From assembly GCA_024305405.1 (NCBI GenBank), contig JAKNDB010000053.1, positions 124,001 to 188,000 of the forward strand: 64,000 bases of DNA. The letters run 5' to 3'. The notes beneath the pieces were generated by a model that saw nothing but the letters and a program-made list of their open reading frames with translations, was not told where the DNA came from and did no database searches. Positions 50,601 through 62,566 of this stretch are shown here, piece after piece. The translations under genes and the position numbers were made by a program. Each line of letters begins with the position of its first letter. The stretch's first letter is position 1. The DNA is from Dirofilaria immitis. Its lineage: Eukaryota; Nematoda; Chromadorea; Rhabditida; Onchocercidae.

Positions 50601-51370
50601 ATAATTTTAGAAATTCATTCTTTGCATTTGTTAGAAATAATTTTTTTATCTTTTAAATATAAAATGAATTCGAATAAATGCAACAAAAAATAATAATTTT
50701 TTTGACATGAAAGTTGAAATTTTAAATATTTTAAAGTTTTAAACTCTTTTTTGGATTCTAATATTTGTTGTCAATAAAATTTATAAAGGTAGAAAATAAC
50801 AGAGCAAAAATGTTGACAGGTGAAATTTGAAAAATTGAATTCAGTCATAAGAATATATCATTTATCATTCATTAATCAGTGCAAATAAATTTCAGCGTTA
50901 TTACTGGAATTAGATAAAAATATTATTTAGGGCTATATTTTCTTGATTTCGAATTTATTTTGCTTCTTTTTTTTTATCATTCTTATCATTTATAATTACT
51001 ATTGTATGGCGAAATAAACTTAATTGATTGGAACCTAGATTAAATGATAGTATAAGCTTGTTCATAAAATATATGATAACTTTAATAAATTAAAATTTCT
51101 CGTTGATCTAATAGTAACAAATTCGAAATTTAAACTTTAGATCAGTAAATTCATATTTATACTTTTATCATAGTTTTATAATTGAAGTATGATAATTTAT
51201 GTATCGAAAATATTCCAGTTTTTTGTTTAGCAGCTAAAATTCATAAATATTTTCGAAATATTTGTGAACGAATAATTTCAAATAAAATTTTTATTGCCGA
51301 AATTCAAAAATTCTGCGTAGAACTTTTTCCGGATACTCTCAGCCAGGAAAGGAAAAATTCATATTCGTAG
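47636..51370 (+). CDS. Possible two-exon small gene
   Basis: A GC-richer patch (47580-47675) ends with ATG at 47636, 12 codons (MQRNNVTCPLSS) and the donor GTAAGC in phase 1. At 51231, TTTTTTGTTTAG opens a frame in the matching phase. It runs 45 codons to TAG: AKIHKYFRNICERIISNK, then IAEIQKFCVELFPDTLSQER. Joined, they make 58 residues with three cysteines. The 3.6-kb intron is long but in line with this region. Either exon may instead belong to another gene. Confidence 0.3.
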
Positions 51371-51587
51371 TAATTTTCAATTTTTGTACATTCTCGAATA
51401 TATCTTAAATATGTTTATTAGAGGATGTTGTTTTTTAAGTATTATTATTATTCACATCTATATGTAAATGAATCGTGTTATTGCAAAATATTTGCAGAAA
51501 TAATTATTTGATTATTTATTTGCCGATTTATTCGCTTGTTTATATGATAATATTTTTCTATTACCACTTATTTGTTTATTTGTTTCT

Positions 51588-51833
51588 TTGTTTGTTTATT
51601 TATTTATCGTGCGTATCATATTTATTTTTTTCGTTTGCCCAAAAGAAATGATTGATTTTATTCTAACCAACGAAATAGTAATATCATCTTTATCCCCGGG
51701 AAAGTTGCGCTATGATCGATTTTTCTCAATTGACAGATTAAATTCAGCATATGCTGAGATTGCAATATCTCTTATATTACTTTTATTCAAACAAGAAATG
51801 CTTTTTTTTGCATCAAAATTTTTTTTTGTTTGA
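51588..51833 (+). CDS. Open frame with coding-like core
   Basis: An 81-codon plus-strand frame. The central part from an internal ATG at 51648 reads MIDFILTNEIVISSLSPGK, then LRYDRFFSIDRLNSAYAEIA and a hydrophobic end. CCCCGGGAAAGTTGCGC is unusual for the region. It includes the 14-bp palindrome TCAGCATATGCTGA. No splice partner found; not recognised. Confidence 0.33.
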   Translation: MFVYLFIVRIIFIFFVCPKEMIDFILTNEIVISSLSPGKLRYDRFFSIDRLNSAYAEIAISLILLLFKQEMLFFASKFFFV

Positions 51834-53370
51834 AATAAAAGTATATTCTCGATTTATCAATTTTATTTTTTTCAGAAGAAACATTTTTGTTGCCTATCGA
51901 CCTTATTATTTATGAAAGTTTCAAATTTCATTTAAAAGAATAATGAATTATGAATGTTATCAATGATAATAGTCTTGCACCAATGAAAGGATATTTTTGA
52001 ATAATTTAAAAAAAAATGGAATTATCAAATTTCAACAAACGCTCGGATAAAATATATATCCGATATATATTATTTCGCTTTCTTATGTTTTATTTCCAGA
52101 TTTTTTTGCCTAAAATCATATTTTTCCCATTAATTTTCTATTTTTCATTTTTCAAAATGTTTCGAATAAATTCCGGAAATTGAAAAAAAAAGCGAATTTG
52201 CCAATATTATTTTTGGACATCTGTTTGTTGATCCAATTATTTAAAAGAATTGCTTATAAATAAGTTCTCAATTCTTTGATTATAATTTATTTCCAATTTA
52301 ATACAATAATGAATTCAATTATAGTTTAATGTTGTATTTGTAGATAAATAGGCATAGTATATTTTCAATTTTTACCAGTATAATATATTTTATTATAATA
52401 TGAGAATAATTAATAATTATAAGCGTAATATTTAATTAATTTACATTTCCATAGTATTAGGAATACTGAAAAATAAAATACGCATTTTGAATTCAGTTAG
52501 CTTAACTTTTGAAACTTCAATCAATCGAGAATAAAAAAAGTCATTTAGGTAATTAATATTCATTTGTTTAATAATGATTTCATGCAATTATCAATTAATA
52601 AAAAAGTCATTCCAAGGTATTAAATACGTGGTACAATTTATTAATTACAATTAAATAAACTTGGCAACATTGATTGACTTATTTGCATTTTAAATTTATT
52701 CTTACTTAAATACAATTCGTATTTGCACTTTAAATTTATTCTTACTTAAATACAATGAATAATTCGTTTTGAATTAAGATATTATGGTTATTATATTAAA
52801 AAATGCTAGTGCAATTATAAATATCTGATGAATATAAATTGTTTTTAAAAAATAATTAAAAAATAGAAATTGCAAAATTATATAAAAAATTTATTATTTT
52901 AGAAGAAATTAAGAAATGAATAGAAAACAGAATTTTATAAAACTCATAAATTATTATTTTAAGACGAATTATATGATTACTTTTACAATATCAATTAACA
53001 ATAATTATGCAAATATCTTAAATTTCCTATTATTACATATAATTTCAATATTTCTAAAGTTTATTACTATTATTTTAAGTGTTATAAAATATATAATAAA
53101 ATATATTTTATCTGATTTTTAAAAATTTGATGTATAAATAAAAATTTTTTTTTAAGTGAGAAATTAAGTTTAAAATATTGGGTTTTTTTTTTTTACTCCT
53201 CCTCATACTTTAAATTATTATCCCTTCCAAATATATTTTGCAAAATTTTATTGCACATAATCGTTCATCGTTTCTTAAACATTTCGAATAATAAAGTATT
53301 TTGCCAGTTCTAAAGTTGATGCATAAAATGAAGCAATTAACGAAAGGGCATTTTATTTTATTATTTTTAA

Positions 53371-53704
53371 GCTCTTATTTTAAATATGTTTTTAAAAAAA
53401 TTTATCTTATTGATTTTTAACAAAATTTATTACAATAAATTAAGTTAATCATTTATATGATTAACTTATCATAACTATTCGTAAGATATAAGTGGCATGA
53501 TGATAATAACGATGATCAACCATTTTATTAAAATATTGTGAGCGAGAAATTTATTTACGAGCTCTTATGTTAAATTTATTATTAAAAAAAAATCTATCTT
53601 ATTGATTTTTTAACAAAATTTATTACAATAGATTTAAGTTAATCATTCAAATAACTCATCTCAACGTACGTAGAATAATTGGCATGATGATAACGATGAT
53701 AAGA
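53371..53704 (+). repeat. About 190-bp tandem duplication
   Basis: GCTCTTATTTTAAAT, TATCTTATTGATTTTTAAC, AAAATTTATTACAATA, AGTTAATCATT and GGCATGATGATAA recur in the same order from 53371 and from 53561. The first copy has an 11-bp hairpin (AAGTTAATCAT, loop TTAT) that the second has lost. Confidence 0.85.
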
Positions 53705-53956
53705 AAACTATTTTATGAAAAAAATTGCAAAACATTTTATAAATTTATTTACAACATTTTCAAATTATTTTATTGATAAAAAAAAAATTAAAAACTTTTT
53801 CTTTTAATAATATTACATACATATATCATGCTAATAATGCTAAATCAATTTTCGTCATTTTAACAATTATAATTTTGAGTTTTGATATAAAAAATAATTT
53901 TTATCAAAAATAATCACTTATGAAAATTGTTGCAATGATGATACTGTAAATTACAT

Positions 53957-54060
53957 TAGTTATCATGTTTATGTGCTCCAAATAAATGCGATGATTTTCT
54001 GTTGATGATCGTAGGCGCTAACGTTGTAATGGCCGCGCTCGAATGATTCAAATCAACAAT
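53957..54060. other. GC-rich island, coding on one strand
   Basis: GTAGGCGCTAACGTTGTAAT and GGCCGCGCTCG form the richest G+C spot in this part. On the plus strand, ACATTAG precedes a 28-codon frame (CLCAPNKCDDFLLMIVGANV, ending ALE). On the minus strand a roughly 45-codon frame reads NYSFSIVDLNHSSAAITTLA and ends HKHDN. One is probably a real terminal exon. The minus frame is longer but lacks an acceptor; the plus frame has one. Confidence 0.35.
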
Positions 54061-57000
54061 TGAAAATGAATAATTGGTTAGAAAAAAAAAAAAGGAAAAA
54101 AAGAAATCAATAAAATCAATATGAATAAGATAATTTTGCCTTCTTTTTATAAGTTTATATTATATTTTTAAAACGAAGCAAATCTATTGCATAACAACAG
54201 GAAATTATACGAATTCATTGAAAAAAGGGAGTTTAAAATAGCAAAGAGTTTGTATAAAATTGATTTTATTTAAATTCGTTGAATAATTTAAAAGGCATTA
54301 GCTTGCCAATTTATAAACATATACATATGCATATATATATATATATATGTAAATTTATAATCAATGCTTAGGTCTTATATTAGGAAGAGAAGAGGACTGA
54401 TTGTGATGGTACTAGTAATGGAGTAGTTATGAAAATGAAGTGTTTACTCAAAATTTTGAATAGGGATAAATGGATGATGATAATAATAATAATAATAATA
54501 ATGATGATAATACGTCATCAATATACTAAATTTTTCGTTTCTTCAACCAAGCTTCATCATCATTCTCTTTTCTCACTTACAAATTTGATAAAAAAAAAAG
54601 CTTCAAAAAAATAAAAATTGTTTTCCGCTTTTTTTTTTTTTTTTAACTTATTAACTAATCTTTTCGATAGTAATGGATTGATTATATGTTCATATTCTTT
54701 TTCCTAGTTCAATCAAAAAATTTTTTCATTTTAACTTTTTTTTTTTTATCTAATTGATAATATGTTTTTCTATTTGTAATAATCTCATTGATTATTTTTA
54801 TATTCGCCATAATTCAATTAGGTTATTTAACAATTATTAAAATTTAATCAATTATTTTATCATTCGTTTTTCTTTATAGTTTTTAATCTTTTTGTTTATA
54901 TATTAATCTTTTTATTATTATATTTACAAAATATTAGGCGAGTAAAGATCATAAAGATCATAGTGTGATTTATTTTAAACGATGAAAATGCAATACTTCT
55001 TTTGTCACCTTTTTTTCGAAGAAAAAAAACATTTTTATCATGATTATTATCAGTTATCTTTATTGATAACATTGATAATAAAAAAAAAGTCGTTGTTTTA
55101 AATTATTTAAAAGAAATGAACAAAATTTCATATTGCGTTGATGAAAAATTTTGCAAAGTATAATATGTAAATATACGTAAATTTAGTATTGTTTGAAGAA
55201 AGCTTAGAAAAAAATTGCCTCCGATTGATTTCATCTCTTTCTTCTTCCTTTTTTTTGATAATTCAATTTTTAAATGAAAATTTATACTTGCAATGATTAG
55301 GAACAATCCAATCCATTAGTTTAATTTCAATCGCTTGGTGTAAATAATCAAGATACAAAAAATTTTTATATATGATCAATTTGAAATAGGCTGATTAATG
55401 TGATATGAGCTAAATTAGATGAATATTAAACTATGAAAGAATATTGTGCAAAATTTCAAATGTGATAATTTTTCAATCTCTCATATAAAAAAAATTTTAA
55501 ATAAAAATTTTTAATGTATTATATTTTAGAATTTCTTTACTTATAAACTTAATTTTAAAAAAATTTTTCTCTCCAAGCAAGGATTTAGATAAATTTAATC
55601 AAAATTAGAGATAAAATATATACATATATATATATATATGTGTCGCTGAATGCTAAATATTTTATATGAAAATAATTTTTCGATTAATTATTTAAATTAT
55701 AAGATACTCAAATATCGTATAATTGATTAATATAAATTATTTTTATCCACGATATGCAAATTTTCATTTCAAATCTAATTTAGATTCACATTGATGGCAC
55801 GTATTATCTAAGTTATAAAAATAACAGAAAGTTTTTTTTTTGCAAATCATTAAAGATTATTATTTATCGAGAAAATCACCATTTTTATTATTGCATAAAT
55901 ATTATCATAACACTAGATTGAGAATCATGATTTTGGTTTTTTTTGTTCCAACTATAAATTATTGAATCATTGTATAATGTTTCAATTAGTAAGATGGAAA
56001 TTTTATTATTCTTTATTATTGTGCTAATATTATCATTGATATTAGGCTAAATTATAATTTCATTTTTCATATAACCATTATTATATGCCATTTTAACTAA
56101 CAGCACAATTATATGATCAGCTTTTCTTATCATTATTGATAAATAAAATCGTTCAAATAATTTTTTTTTTTTGAAGAAATCAAATGATATGCTTTAGCTC
56201 TTCAATATCTCCAAAAGTTCGAAATCATTAAAAATCTCGCCATCCAACAATTTTTCATTACATTCCATTTGCCATCCAAAAAATAAAAAAAAAAGAGGGG
56301 AACCTTTAATTACTTCATCTTAAAGAGAGAGAGAGAGAGAGAGCGAAAGACGAAAATGGAAGTATTGTAAAATCGCGAAATAGATGAATTAAATTTCCAT
56401 CCTGAAAGCATTATATATACCGGTAATTCCCGGTGGGACATTTTCTCTTTAATCCTTTTCTCATCCTTTCTTCTCTCTTCATTTCCTCACTTTCTCATTG
56501 AACTTTTATCACTCGTCTCAAAAAGAAATAACGAAATTTCTTCTAAATCAAAAACAATTTTACTAATTGTTTTCGAAATTTCAAATCCATTTCATCGTCA
56601 AAATGGATTTGGAATTTGAAAGTAAAAAAAAAAAATGAAAAAGGAAAGAGCGAAAAGAAAGGAAAAGAAAGAAAGAAAGCATTGATATCATGTGCATTTT
56701 TATTTTTGGAAAAAAAATAAATTCTTTTCCTCTTTAACAATTTTCAAAAAAATTTTTAGCCAACATCAGTTAGCATCTTTCCTTTTGTTTTAACTATTTT
56801 TGTTTTTAATCAAAAATATTTTAACTATCATATGCCCATTTTAAGTATTATTCTATCAGATATATTTATTGTAATTAAAATTTGAAACAAATACAAATTA
56901 AGGATGAAAGATTAATTCATCCATTGACTAATTTAGATATTGCATCTTCTTATATTCCTGTTATCATTTGAAAGATAACGAAATGATATGATATATTGCT

Positions 57001-57169
57001 GGAATAAGAAAAATTTGAAAAAGTTTTTAGGAAAGTATCGATAAATTATCCTTTTATAAATGATGCTTATTTCAATAATTAATTTATTTATTTTTTCACT
57101 TCTAAATTTTCATAAAAATTTATAATGATTGATTCAGTATTATATGCTTTTAAAAATGATGTTAATAAT

Positions 57170-57236
57170 GATGACAAATAATAACAGCAATAATAATAGT
57201 AATAGTAATAGTAATAATAATAGTAATAATAATAAC

Positions 57237-57277
<41 letters not shown>

Positions 57278-57295
57278 TAATAATAATGGTAATAA
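57170..57295 (+). repeat. (AAT)n array
   Basis: About 125 bp of AATAAT with TAGTAA and ACAATA variants, purest at 57237-57280. Confidence 0.9.
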
Positions 57296-57401
57296 ATAGT
57301 TATAATAGTAATGACATAATTTTTTTCAATGATTTATTGAAAAACTTTATGTTGAATAAGAATAAATATTTTTTTTTCGAGAATTTAAACTATATTTTTA
57401 C

Positions 57402-57543
57402 AAAAGGAAGAGAGAGGAGGGAAAGAGATGAAGGGAGGGAGAAAAGATGGCGTGAAAGGGAAAAGAGAGAGAGGGAGAGAAAAGAAGAGAGAGATGGAGA
57501 GAGAAGAAGAGAGAGAGAGAGAGAAAGGAAGAGAGGGAAAAGA
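57402..57543 (+). repeat. 140-bp purine tract, (GA)n-rich
   Basis: Almost uninterrupted purines (GGAGG, GAGAGA, AAAGAG) on the plus strand. Arg-Glu and Ser-Leu frames run through it on the two strands and are artefacts. Confidence 0.9.
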
Positions 57544-57590
57544 TCCAAAATATCCACAAGTATCAGCTAGCGATCGATATGAACAATTAT

Positions 57591-57785
57591 TTACTGTTTG
57601 CATTTAATTTTGTAGGATGGATTACGTCGAGAATAGAAATTGAAATGATAGTTGATAAAATCGGATTTTGGCTTATCAAAAAAAATCCGATTTTGTATTT
57701 CTCTTTTATTTATATATGCTTTTCCTAAATTCATTTTATGACATATAATAGAAAAATTATTCAATTTTACTTGGCTCATTTCCAA
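57591..57785 (-). CDS. Small ORF, 64 codons, possible gene
   Basis: A minus-strand frame with ATG at 57785 and TAA at 57591. It reads MEMSQVKLNNFSIICHK, then a basic middle (INKREIQNR), then KPKSDFINYHFNFYSRR and ends KCKQ. Composition is coding-like and the ATG is well placed, but no family is recognised and no SL acceptor is obvious. A GTAATC donor near 57624 would allow a shorter first exon. Confidence 0.35.
   Translation of the reverse strand: MEMSQVKLNNFSIICHKMNLGKAYINKREIQNRIFFDKPKSDFINYHFNFYSRRNPSYKIKCKQ
57657..57694. repeat. Perfect 13-bp inverted repeat
   Basis: AAAATCGGATTTT at 57657-57669 is the reverse complement of AAAATCCGATTTT at 57682-57694, with a 12-base loop. It lies inside the small ORF above, which counts somewhat against that ORF. 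Confidence 0.9.
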
Positions 57786-58668
57786 ATATTTTGATTTTCA
57801 TCCTTATGATACTTTTGCATACTAATTATCTGAGATTATATCATAAAGATTAGAATAGAAAAAATAGTAATTCGATTATTTTTAATAATTAAATTATTCA
57901 TCCTTCAAACTAACATACAGCTCATATCAATCATATCATTATCATATCATCATTGTAATGAAAGGTTGATTTTTTTGCAAATAAATTTCGTATGAATTAT
58001 TTTTGTATATTGATAGATAATATAAGCGAATATATATTTTTTTAGATAAGATAATGGAAGAATATTTTCTTTCTCATTTTTTTTCTTTTCCAATCATTAT
58101 CAAATTTTTATCATATCAACTTATGATGATGTTAGCACTTTTCATATCAACTTATGTTAGCAATTTTTATCATATCAGCTTATAATAGCGAGATATCAAA
58201 AATAAGATTTAAAATTTCAAATTCATATGAATTGATAATTTCGATCAAAATTGATAATGAAATAGTATAAAAATATGAAAGTACATTTAATAAGTGATAA
58301 TAAAATTTATTTTTATAACTTATACTTTTGTCCAATCAATAAAATAATTAAAATATAATTGAGTTATATAAATGTGAACGAATTAAGGAAAAATTTTTAA
58401 TAATTATTAATTAACATTCAATTAATAAATGATTTTTCTCTTTGTTTTCTTTCGCTATCTTTATTTTTCTTAATATAAATAATTATTATTTAAATCAAAC
58501 ATTTTTTTCTCTCTATCTCTCTCTCTCTCTCTTATCATTTATGTTATCTTGTGTCAATCAAATTTATGCAAATGATAATTTAAAGAAGTCAGGAAGAAAA
58601 AGGAATGCAAAATATAAATTCTAATAATTTTTCTTCATTTCAAAGTTTCTTATATTCCATTTTTTTTT

Positions 58669-58745
58669 GTCATAATTTTCTTTCATGAAAATTATGACTT
58701 CTTTAAATTAATAAAATATTAGGAAAAAGTTTTTTTCCTAATATT
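58669..58745. repeat. Two adjacent perfect hairpins
   Basis: GTCATAATTTTC (58669-58680) pairs with 58687-58698 over a 6-base loop. AATATTAGGAAAAA (58715-58728) pairs with 58732-58745 over a 3-base loop. Stems are 12 and 14 bp without mismatch. Confidence 0.9.
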
Positions 58746-59202
58746 TCGAGAAAATATATTAAATAAAATTATTCCAAAAATTTGTATATATGATGAATTT
58801 TGGGATTATTCCTTTGTTTATTTGTTTATTTATTTTTATTTTCTTGTTTATCTGTTTACTTTAGTTCTTAAAAAATTTTTTTGTTTAATTGTTTACTTTA
58901 ATAATAGTTTTAAAAATAAAAACTTTTCCTAATATTTTATTATTTTCATACATTTTCTTTGCATAGTTTATTTTTTCTTTTGAATATTTTCATTTGCACA
59001 ATTTACTACTTTTATTTTCGCAATTTAACTACTAACCTCTTTTTATCATATTCGCATATTTTGTAAAATTGTTTAATAAATTTTCTTTTTTCAAAGTTTT
59101 AGAAAAATGATAATTTTTTTTTGTTAAATAACTGAAGAAATGAAAAATTTGCATAAAATTTGAACAAAAATTTAAAAATTATGCAAAAATTTTATGATAT
59201 AA

Positions 59203-59539
59203 TTGATAGCTTATACTATTTTGCAATGATAAGATTAATAAATTGTGATAAATTAAAAGTAAATAAACAAAATCAAAATGTTTATTTAATTACTCAAATT
59301 CTGATATGCTTATGAATATATATATATATATATATAGTTTTTATTTATTTATATACGTATAGAATCGTTAACAAGTTGATAGCTTATACTATCTTGCAAT
59401 GATGTGATTAATAAATTGTGATAAATTAAAAGTAAATAAATAAAAATTATAGTAAATACATTTTTTCTTTTGTTATCAAAATGCTTACTCAATTATTTAA
59501 ATTTTAATATACTTCTGAATATATATATATATATATAAT

Positions 59540-59571
<32 letters not shown>

Positions 59572-59600
59572 GCATAGGATCGTTAACAAGTTAATTACTT
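59203..59600 (+). repeat. Tandem duplication with TA tracts
   Basis: TTGATAGCTTATACTAT, GATTAATAAATTGTGATAAA, TTAAAAGTAAATAAA, GAATATATATATAT and ATCGTTAACAAGTT recur in order from 59203 and 59377. Copies differ by insertions. Confidence 0.85.
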
Positions 59601-60125
59601 TTTAGCAATGATTTTCCACTTCATTAAATTTATTTGCAATGAAATCAAAATTATATCATTTCATTGCGATCGTAATAAATTTCATTTATAGTAGTATTAA
59701 TATTAGAATCGATAAATAAATTCGTATAAATTTCGTAATTTTCAAATTAAAAGTTTATTTTTTTTTCCTTTGAAAATTAATTAAAAAAATGAAATGTTTA
59801 AATTATGCCTACAAATTTTATGATAAGTTTTCTATTTCTATTACAAAACATTTAAATGTCAATTATTTTAAATATAAACAATTTTTCTTTTAATATCAAA
59901 ATTTTGAAAACTTAAATGGCATTTTTTTGATTTGAAAGAAAATTAGTTATTAAGTAAATAAATAAATAAATTTTTTTGTTTCGTTTGTTGTTTGCATTTA
60001 TTTGCATAATTTTTTTATAAATAATCTTAATTTATTTATTATCTTTTTTCCTTCATTCAATAATATAATTATTACTGAATCTTATATATACTGATTTTAG
60101 CTAAGGTTTTTTTTTTTTCTGATAT

Positions 60126-60265
60126 AATTAATCGGGTCTAAAAAGTTGGATAATTAATTAGGTTGAAAAAATTAAATAATTAATTAGCTAGAAAGAGTTG
60201 GATAATTTATTAGTTGGAATGAATTGGATAATGAGTTCGATAGAAAGAGTATTGGATAGGAAAAG
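60126..60265 (+). repeat. About 30-bp degenerate minisatellite
   Basis: Around five diverged units of GAAAGAGTTGGATAATTAAT followed by TAG. Spacing is about 30 bp. Confidence 0.75.
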
Positions 60266-60574
60266 TTAGATTTATATTATTTTGAATTGCCTTTTTATTT
60301 TTGTCAATTTTTTTCCATAAATATTTCCATTGTTATCATATAATCATTGTTTATCATCAGTAATATCATATAAATAATTCAATGAATATTTTTCATATTA
60401 ATAATTATTGAAATTTAAAAAGAAATTTAAGTAATGAAATGATTTGAAATCTATAAATTATTAAATTCTATTAAATTTCTTAATTTAAAAAAAAAAACAA
60501 AATAGAAAATAATAATAAACGTTTAAAAATAAATTTAAAAAAAAATTTTTAATAATTGTTTATTATATTTGCAG

Positions 60575-60903
60575 CCAATTAAATAATCCTGACGAATTAA
60601 TCGAAACTACCACAGAAAATTCATTATTTGGCGATTACGACGAAAAAGTTGGTTCGGCGAAAGTGGCGTGCCTAATCTGGCACGTGACCCAATCACGCAA
60701 TTTTGGAGCTGCTCAAAAACCGCAAACAATGGGCAATCTGGAAGCCCTTATCAGGTTTATTTATTTTTCAAGCATTTTTCTTTTCACATAATTTAGTCTG
60801 AAAAACAATTTTTAGAACCTTAATGGGATCAAAATGGGACATATTTTGCATTGTATTGGACCAGAATTCATATCTATTATTAAATATGCAAATAGGAATT
60901 TGA
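60575..60903 (+). CDS. Two 3' exons of an unrecognised gene
   Basis: Exon A is 60575-60754 after TATATTTGCAG; exon B is 60816-60903. The intron is 61 bp (GTTTAT to ATTTTTAG), the size of a typical short nematode intron. Phase 2 is kept across the junction. The peptide reads NPDELIETTTENSLFGDYDE, then KVGSAKVACLIWHVTQSRN and KPQTMGNLEALIRTLMGSKW, and ends before TGA at 60901. Exon A has the highest G+C content of any exon here (GGCGAAAGTGGCGTGCC). The acidic start and the later amphipathic stretch suggest a soluble intracellular domain. I cannot name a family. A donor at 60857 (GTATTG) would make exon B internal; if so the gene runs on beyond the window. No upstream exon in phase was found. 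Confidence 0.6.
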
Positions 60904-61100
60904 ATAACTCATTTTATCATATCACAATCAATCATATATGATACTCGAGAAAAATTTCTTTAAAAAAATATAAAATTATAATACATATTTGCTATTAAAT
61001 ATGCAGATGGAAATTTGAAAATTTGTACAACTCATTTTATCATTTCTTAATCAATCTCGAGAAAGAAATTGTTTCAAAATAATAACTCGAGAATGAAAAG
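60876..61100 (+). repeat. About 115-bp tandem duplication
   Basis: TATTAAATATGCA, GGAATTTGAA, CTCATTTTATCAT, AATCAATC and CTCGAGAA recur from 60876 and 60993. The first copy overlaps the last codons of the preceding gene. Confidence 0.8.
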
Positions 61101-61889
61101 ATTACTCTTGAAAATAATAAAATATCGCAATATTCGCTTAACAAGATTAAATGATATATTATTTTATGTTTTTATCGTTTATATTATAAATGATAACTTA
61201 AAATGTTTAGGATTATTATGATTAATAACAAATTTTTCATTCTTTTTTGATGCAAATTTAAGAGAAATTTATAATTTCCATTGATTAGTCTGATAAAAGA
61301 TAAGAATATTTTATCAATTGAAAATTTTATTTTGTTGAATTTTGATAAATAAAATTTAAATTACCGCAAAATTCATGTTGTGTTTTTTTTTATCAAATAT
61401 GCTCGAATTATTTTAACTTTTATTATTTTAATGCAATTAATAAATAGCTATTTGATAATTGCTAAGCAACAGATAATTTTAATCAATTATCAATGCTAGA
61501 TTAATTAATTACTCAGATAATAAAGCTAAAATTATCAAATATTTAACGATTAATTAATCAATCTATTTGTTTTATTAGGCATGATAAGTTCTAAAATATT
61601 CATTATGCTTAATTTGCAAAATAATTTCATCATCTCTAACAATCACTAAATGCTTCGCGCAAAATGCAAGCGTAATTAAAACTTGCAAATTTTTTTTTTT
61701 TTTAGCAGTTGTTAATCAATATCACATTCGTTATATTATACCTGGGAAATTTCTATTACTTATCAATTGATATAAGCTTGATGCAAAAGTTTTAAAGTTT
61801 TATTAATTTCCTTTTGATATAATTGATATAGCAATTGAAATAAATAATAAAATGCTTGTTGCATGCAAATTTGATTGCATGTTAATATT

Positions 61890-61978
61890 GAATTGCAGCC
61901 TAATTGTAGCTTGGTTGCAACTTAATTGCAGCATGGCTGCAACTTGATTGCAACTTGATTGCAACTTGATTGCAGCTA
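61890..61978 (+). repeat. 11-bp tandem repeat
   Basis: Units of TTGCAACTTGA, the last three identical and earlier ones diverged (TTGCAGCCTAA, TTGTAGCTTGG). About eight units. Confidence 0.85.
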
Positions 61979-62566
61979 CTAGCAATCTTTTGCATAAATA
62001 AATAAGCTACGAGAAGGAAAATAATTGAATCTCTGAAATTTTACTACATTTTGATATCAAATTTGATTGGAAAATTTTAAGCTATTTTATATAATAAATT
62101 TTGCATATCAGAGAATCATCACCTGGATATCACTTAAATATCATTTTCTTTGAAGGAATAGTTGATAATAAAAATCATATCATTCATTTAAATTATTCAT
62201 TTCAAATTAAATGTTATCTAATTCGAATTGGCTATTCTCGACTTTAACTACCTAATATGTGATAATATTTTCTTGATTTTCTCATACATTTCTCATACGT
62301 TTCATTTCAATTAATCTCTTAATCAAATAGATTATCTTTCACATATCGAGAAGTTTCTAGAAATTGATCAAATAAGAATTGAAAATAGAACTTCCTATTT
62401 GAAATTTATAAATTCAAATATATTCTGTGATTATTTAATTCTTTTGGAAATTTCTAATTTCCTTTCCCTATTTGTTTTTAAGAAATGAAATAAAAAGATA
62501 GAATTGAATTTGTTAATTATCAAAATGTGACAAATATAATAGACGACTATTAATCATTTCAAATTC

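Larger units (their letters stand above)
45562..57590. other. Long spacer with few exon-like islands
   Basis: The longest gene-poor part of the window. It holds a 55-bp duplication at 48659-48763 (ATATAACTTTAAAAATAAAA), a roughly 190-bp duplication at 53371-53704, an AAT tract near 54480, GA tracts at 56323-56343 and 57402-57543, and an AAT array at 57170-57295. Weak exon-like sites: 46842-46925 (plus, MKQIKFQTTSLFFRHFSS), 47636-47672, 50387-50422 (plus, AKILDFIQQFLE after a long T tract) and 51231-51370. Confidence 0.5.
57786..60574. other. Spacer upstream of the right-hand gene
   Basis: AT-rich with a CT patch at 58510-58532, two neighbouring hairpins at 58669-58745, a roughly 175-220-bp duplication at 59203-59600 including two TA tracts, and a roughly 30-bp repeat at 60126-60265. 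A 60-codon frame at 58442-58624 ends KKSGRKRNAKYKF but passes through the CT patch; I do not support it as a gene. Confidence 0.55.

Noticed and set aside
57274..57603. Arg-Glu-rich and Ser-Leu-rich ORFs
   Set aside because: They are the two strands of one GA/CT tract.
58442..58624. Neuropeptide-like ORF ending KKSGRKRN
   Set aside because: The hydrophobic part comes from a CT microsatellite and the first in-frame ATG leaves only 27 codons.
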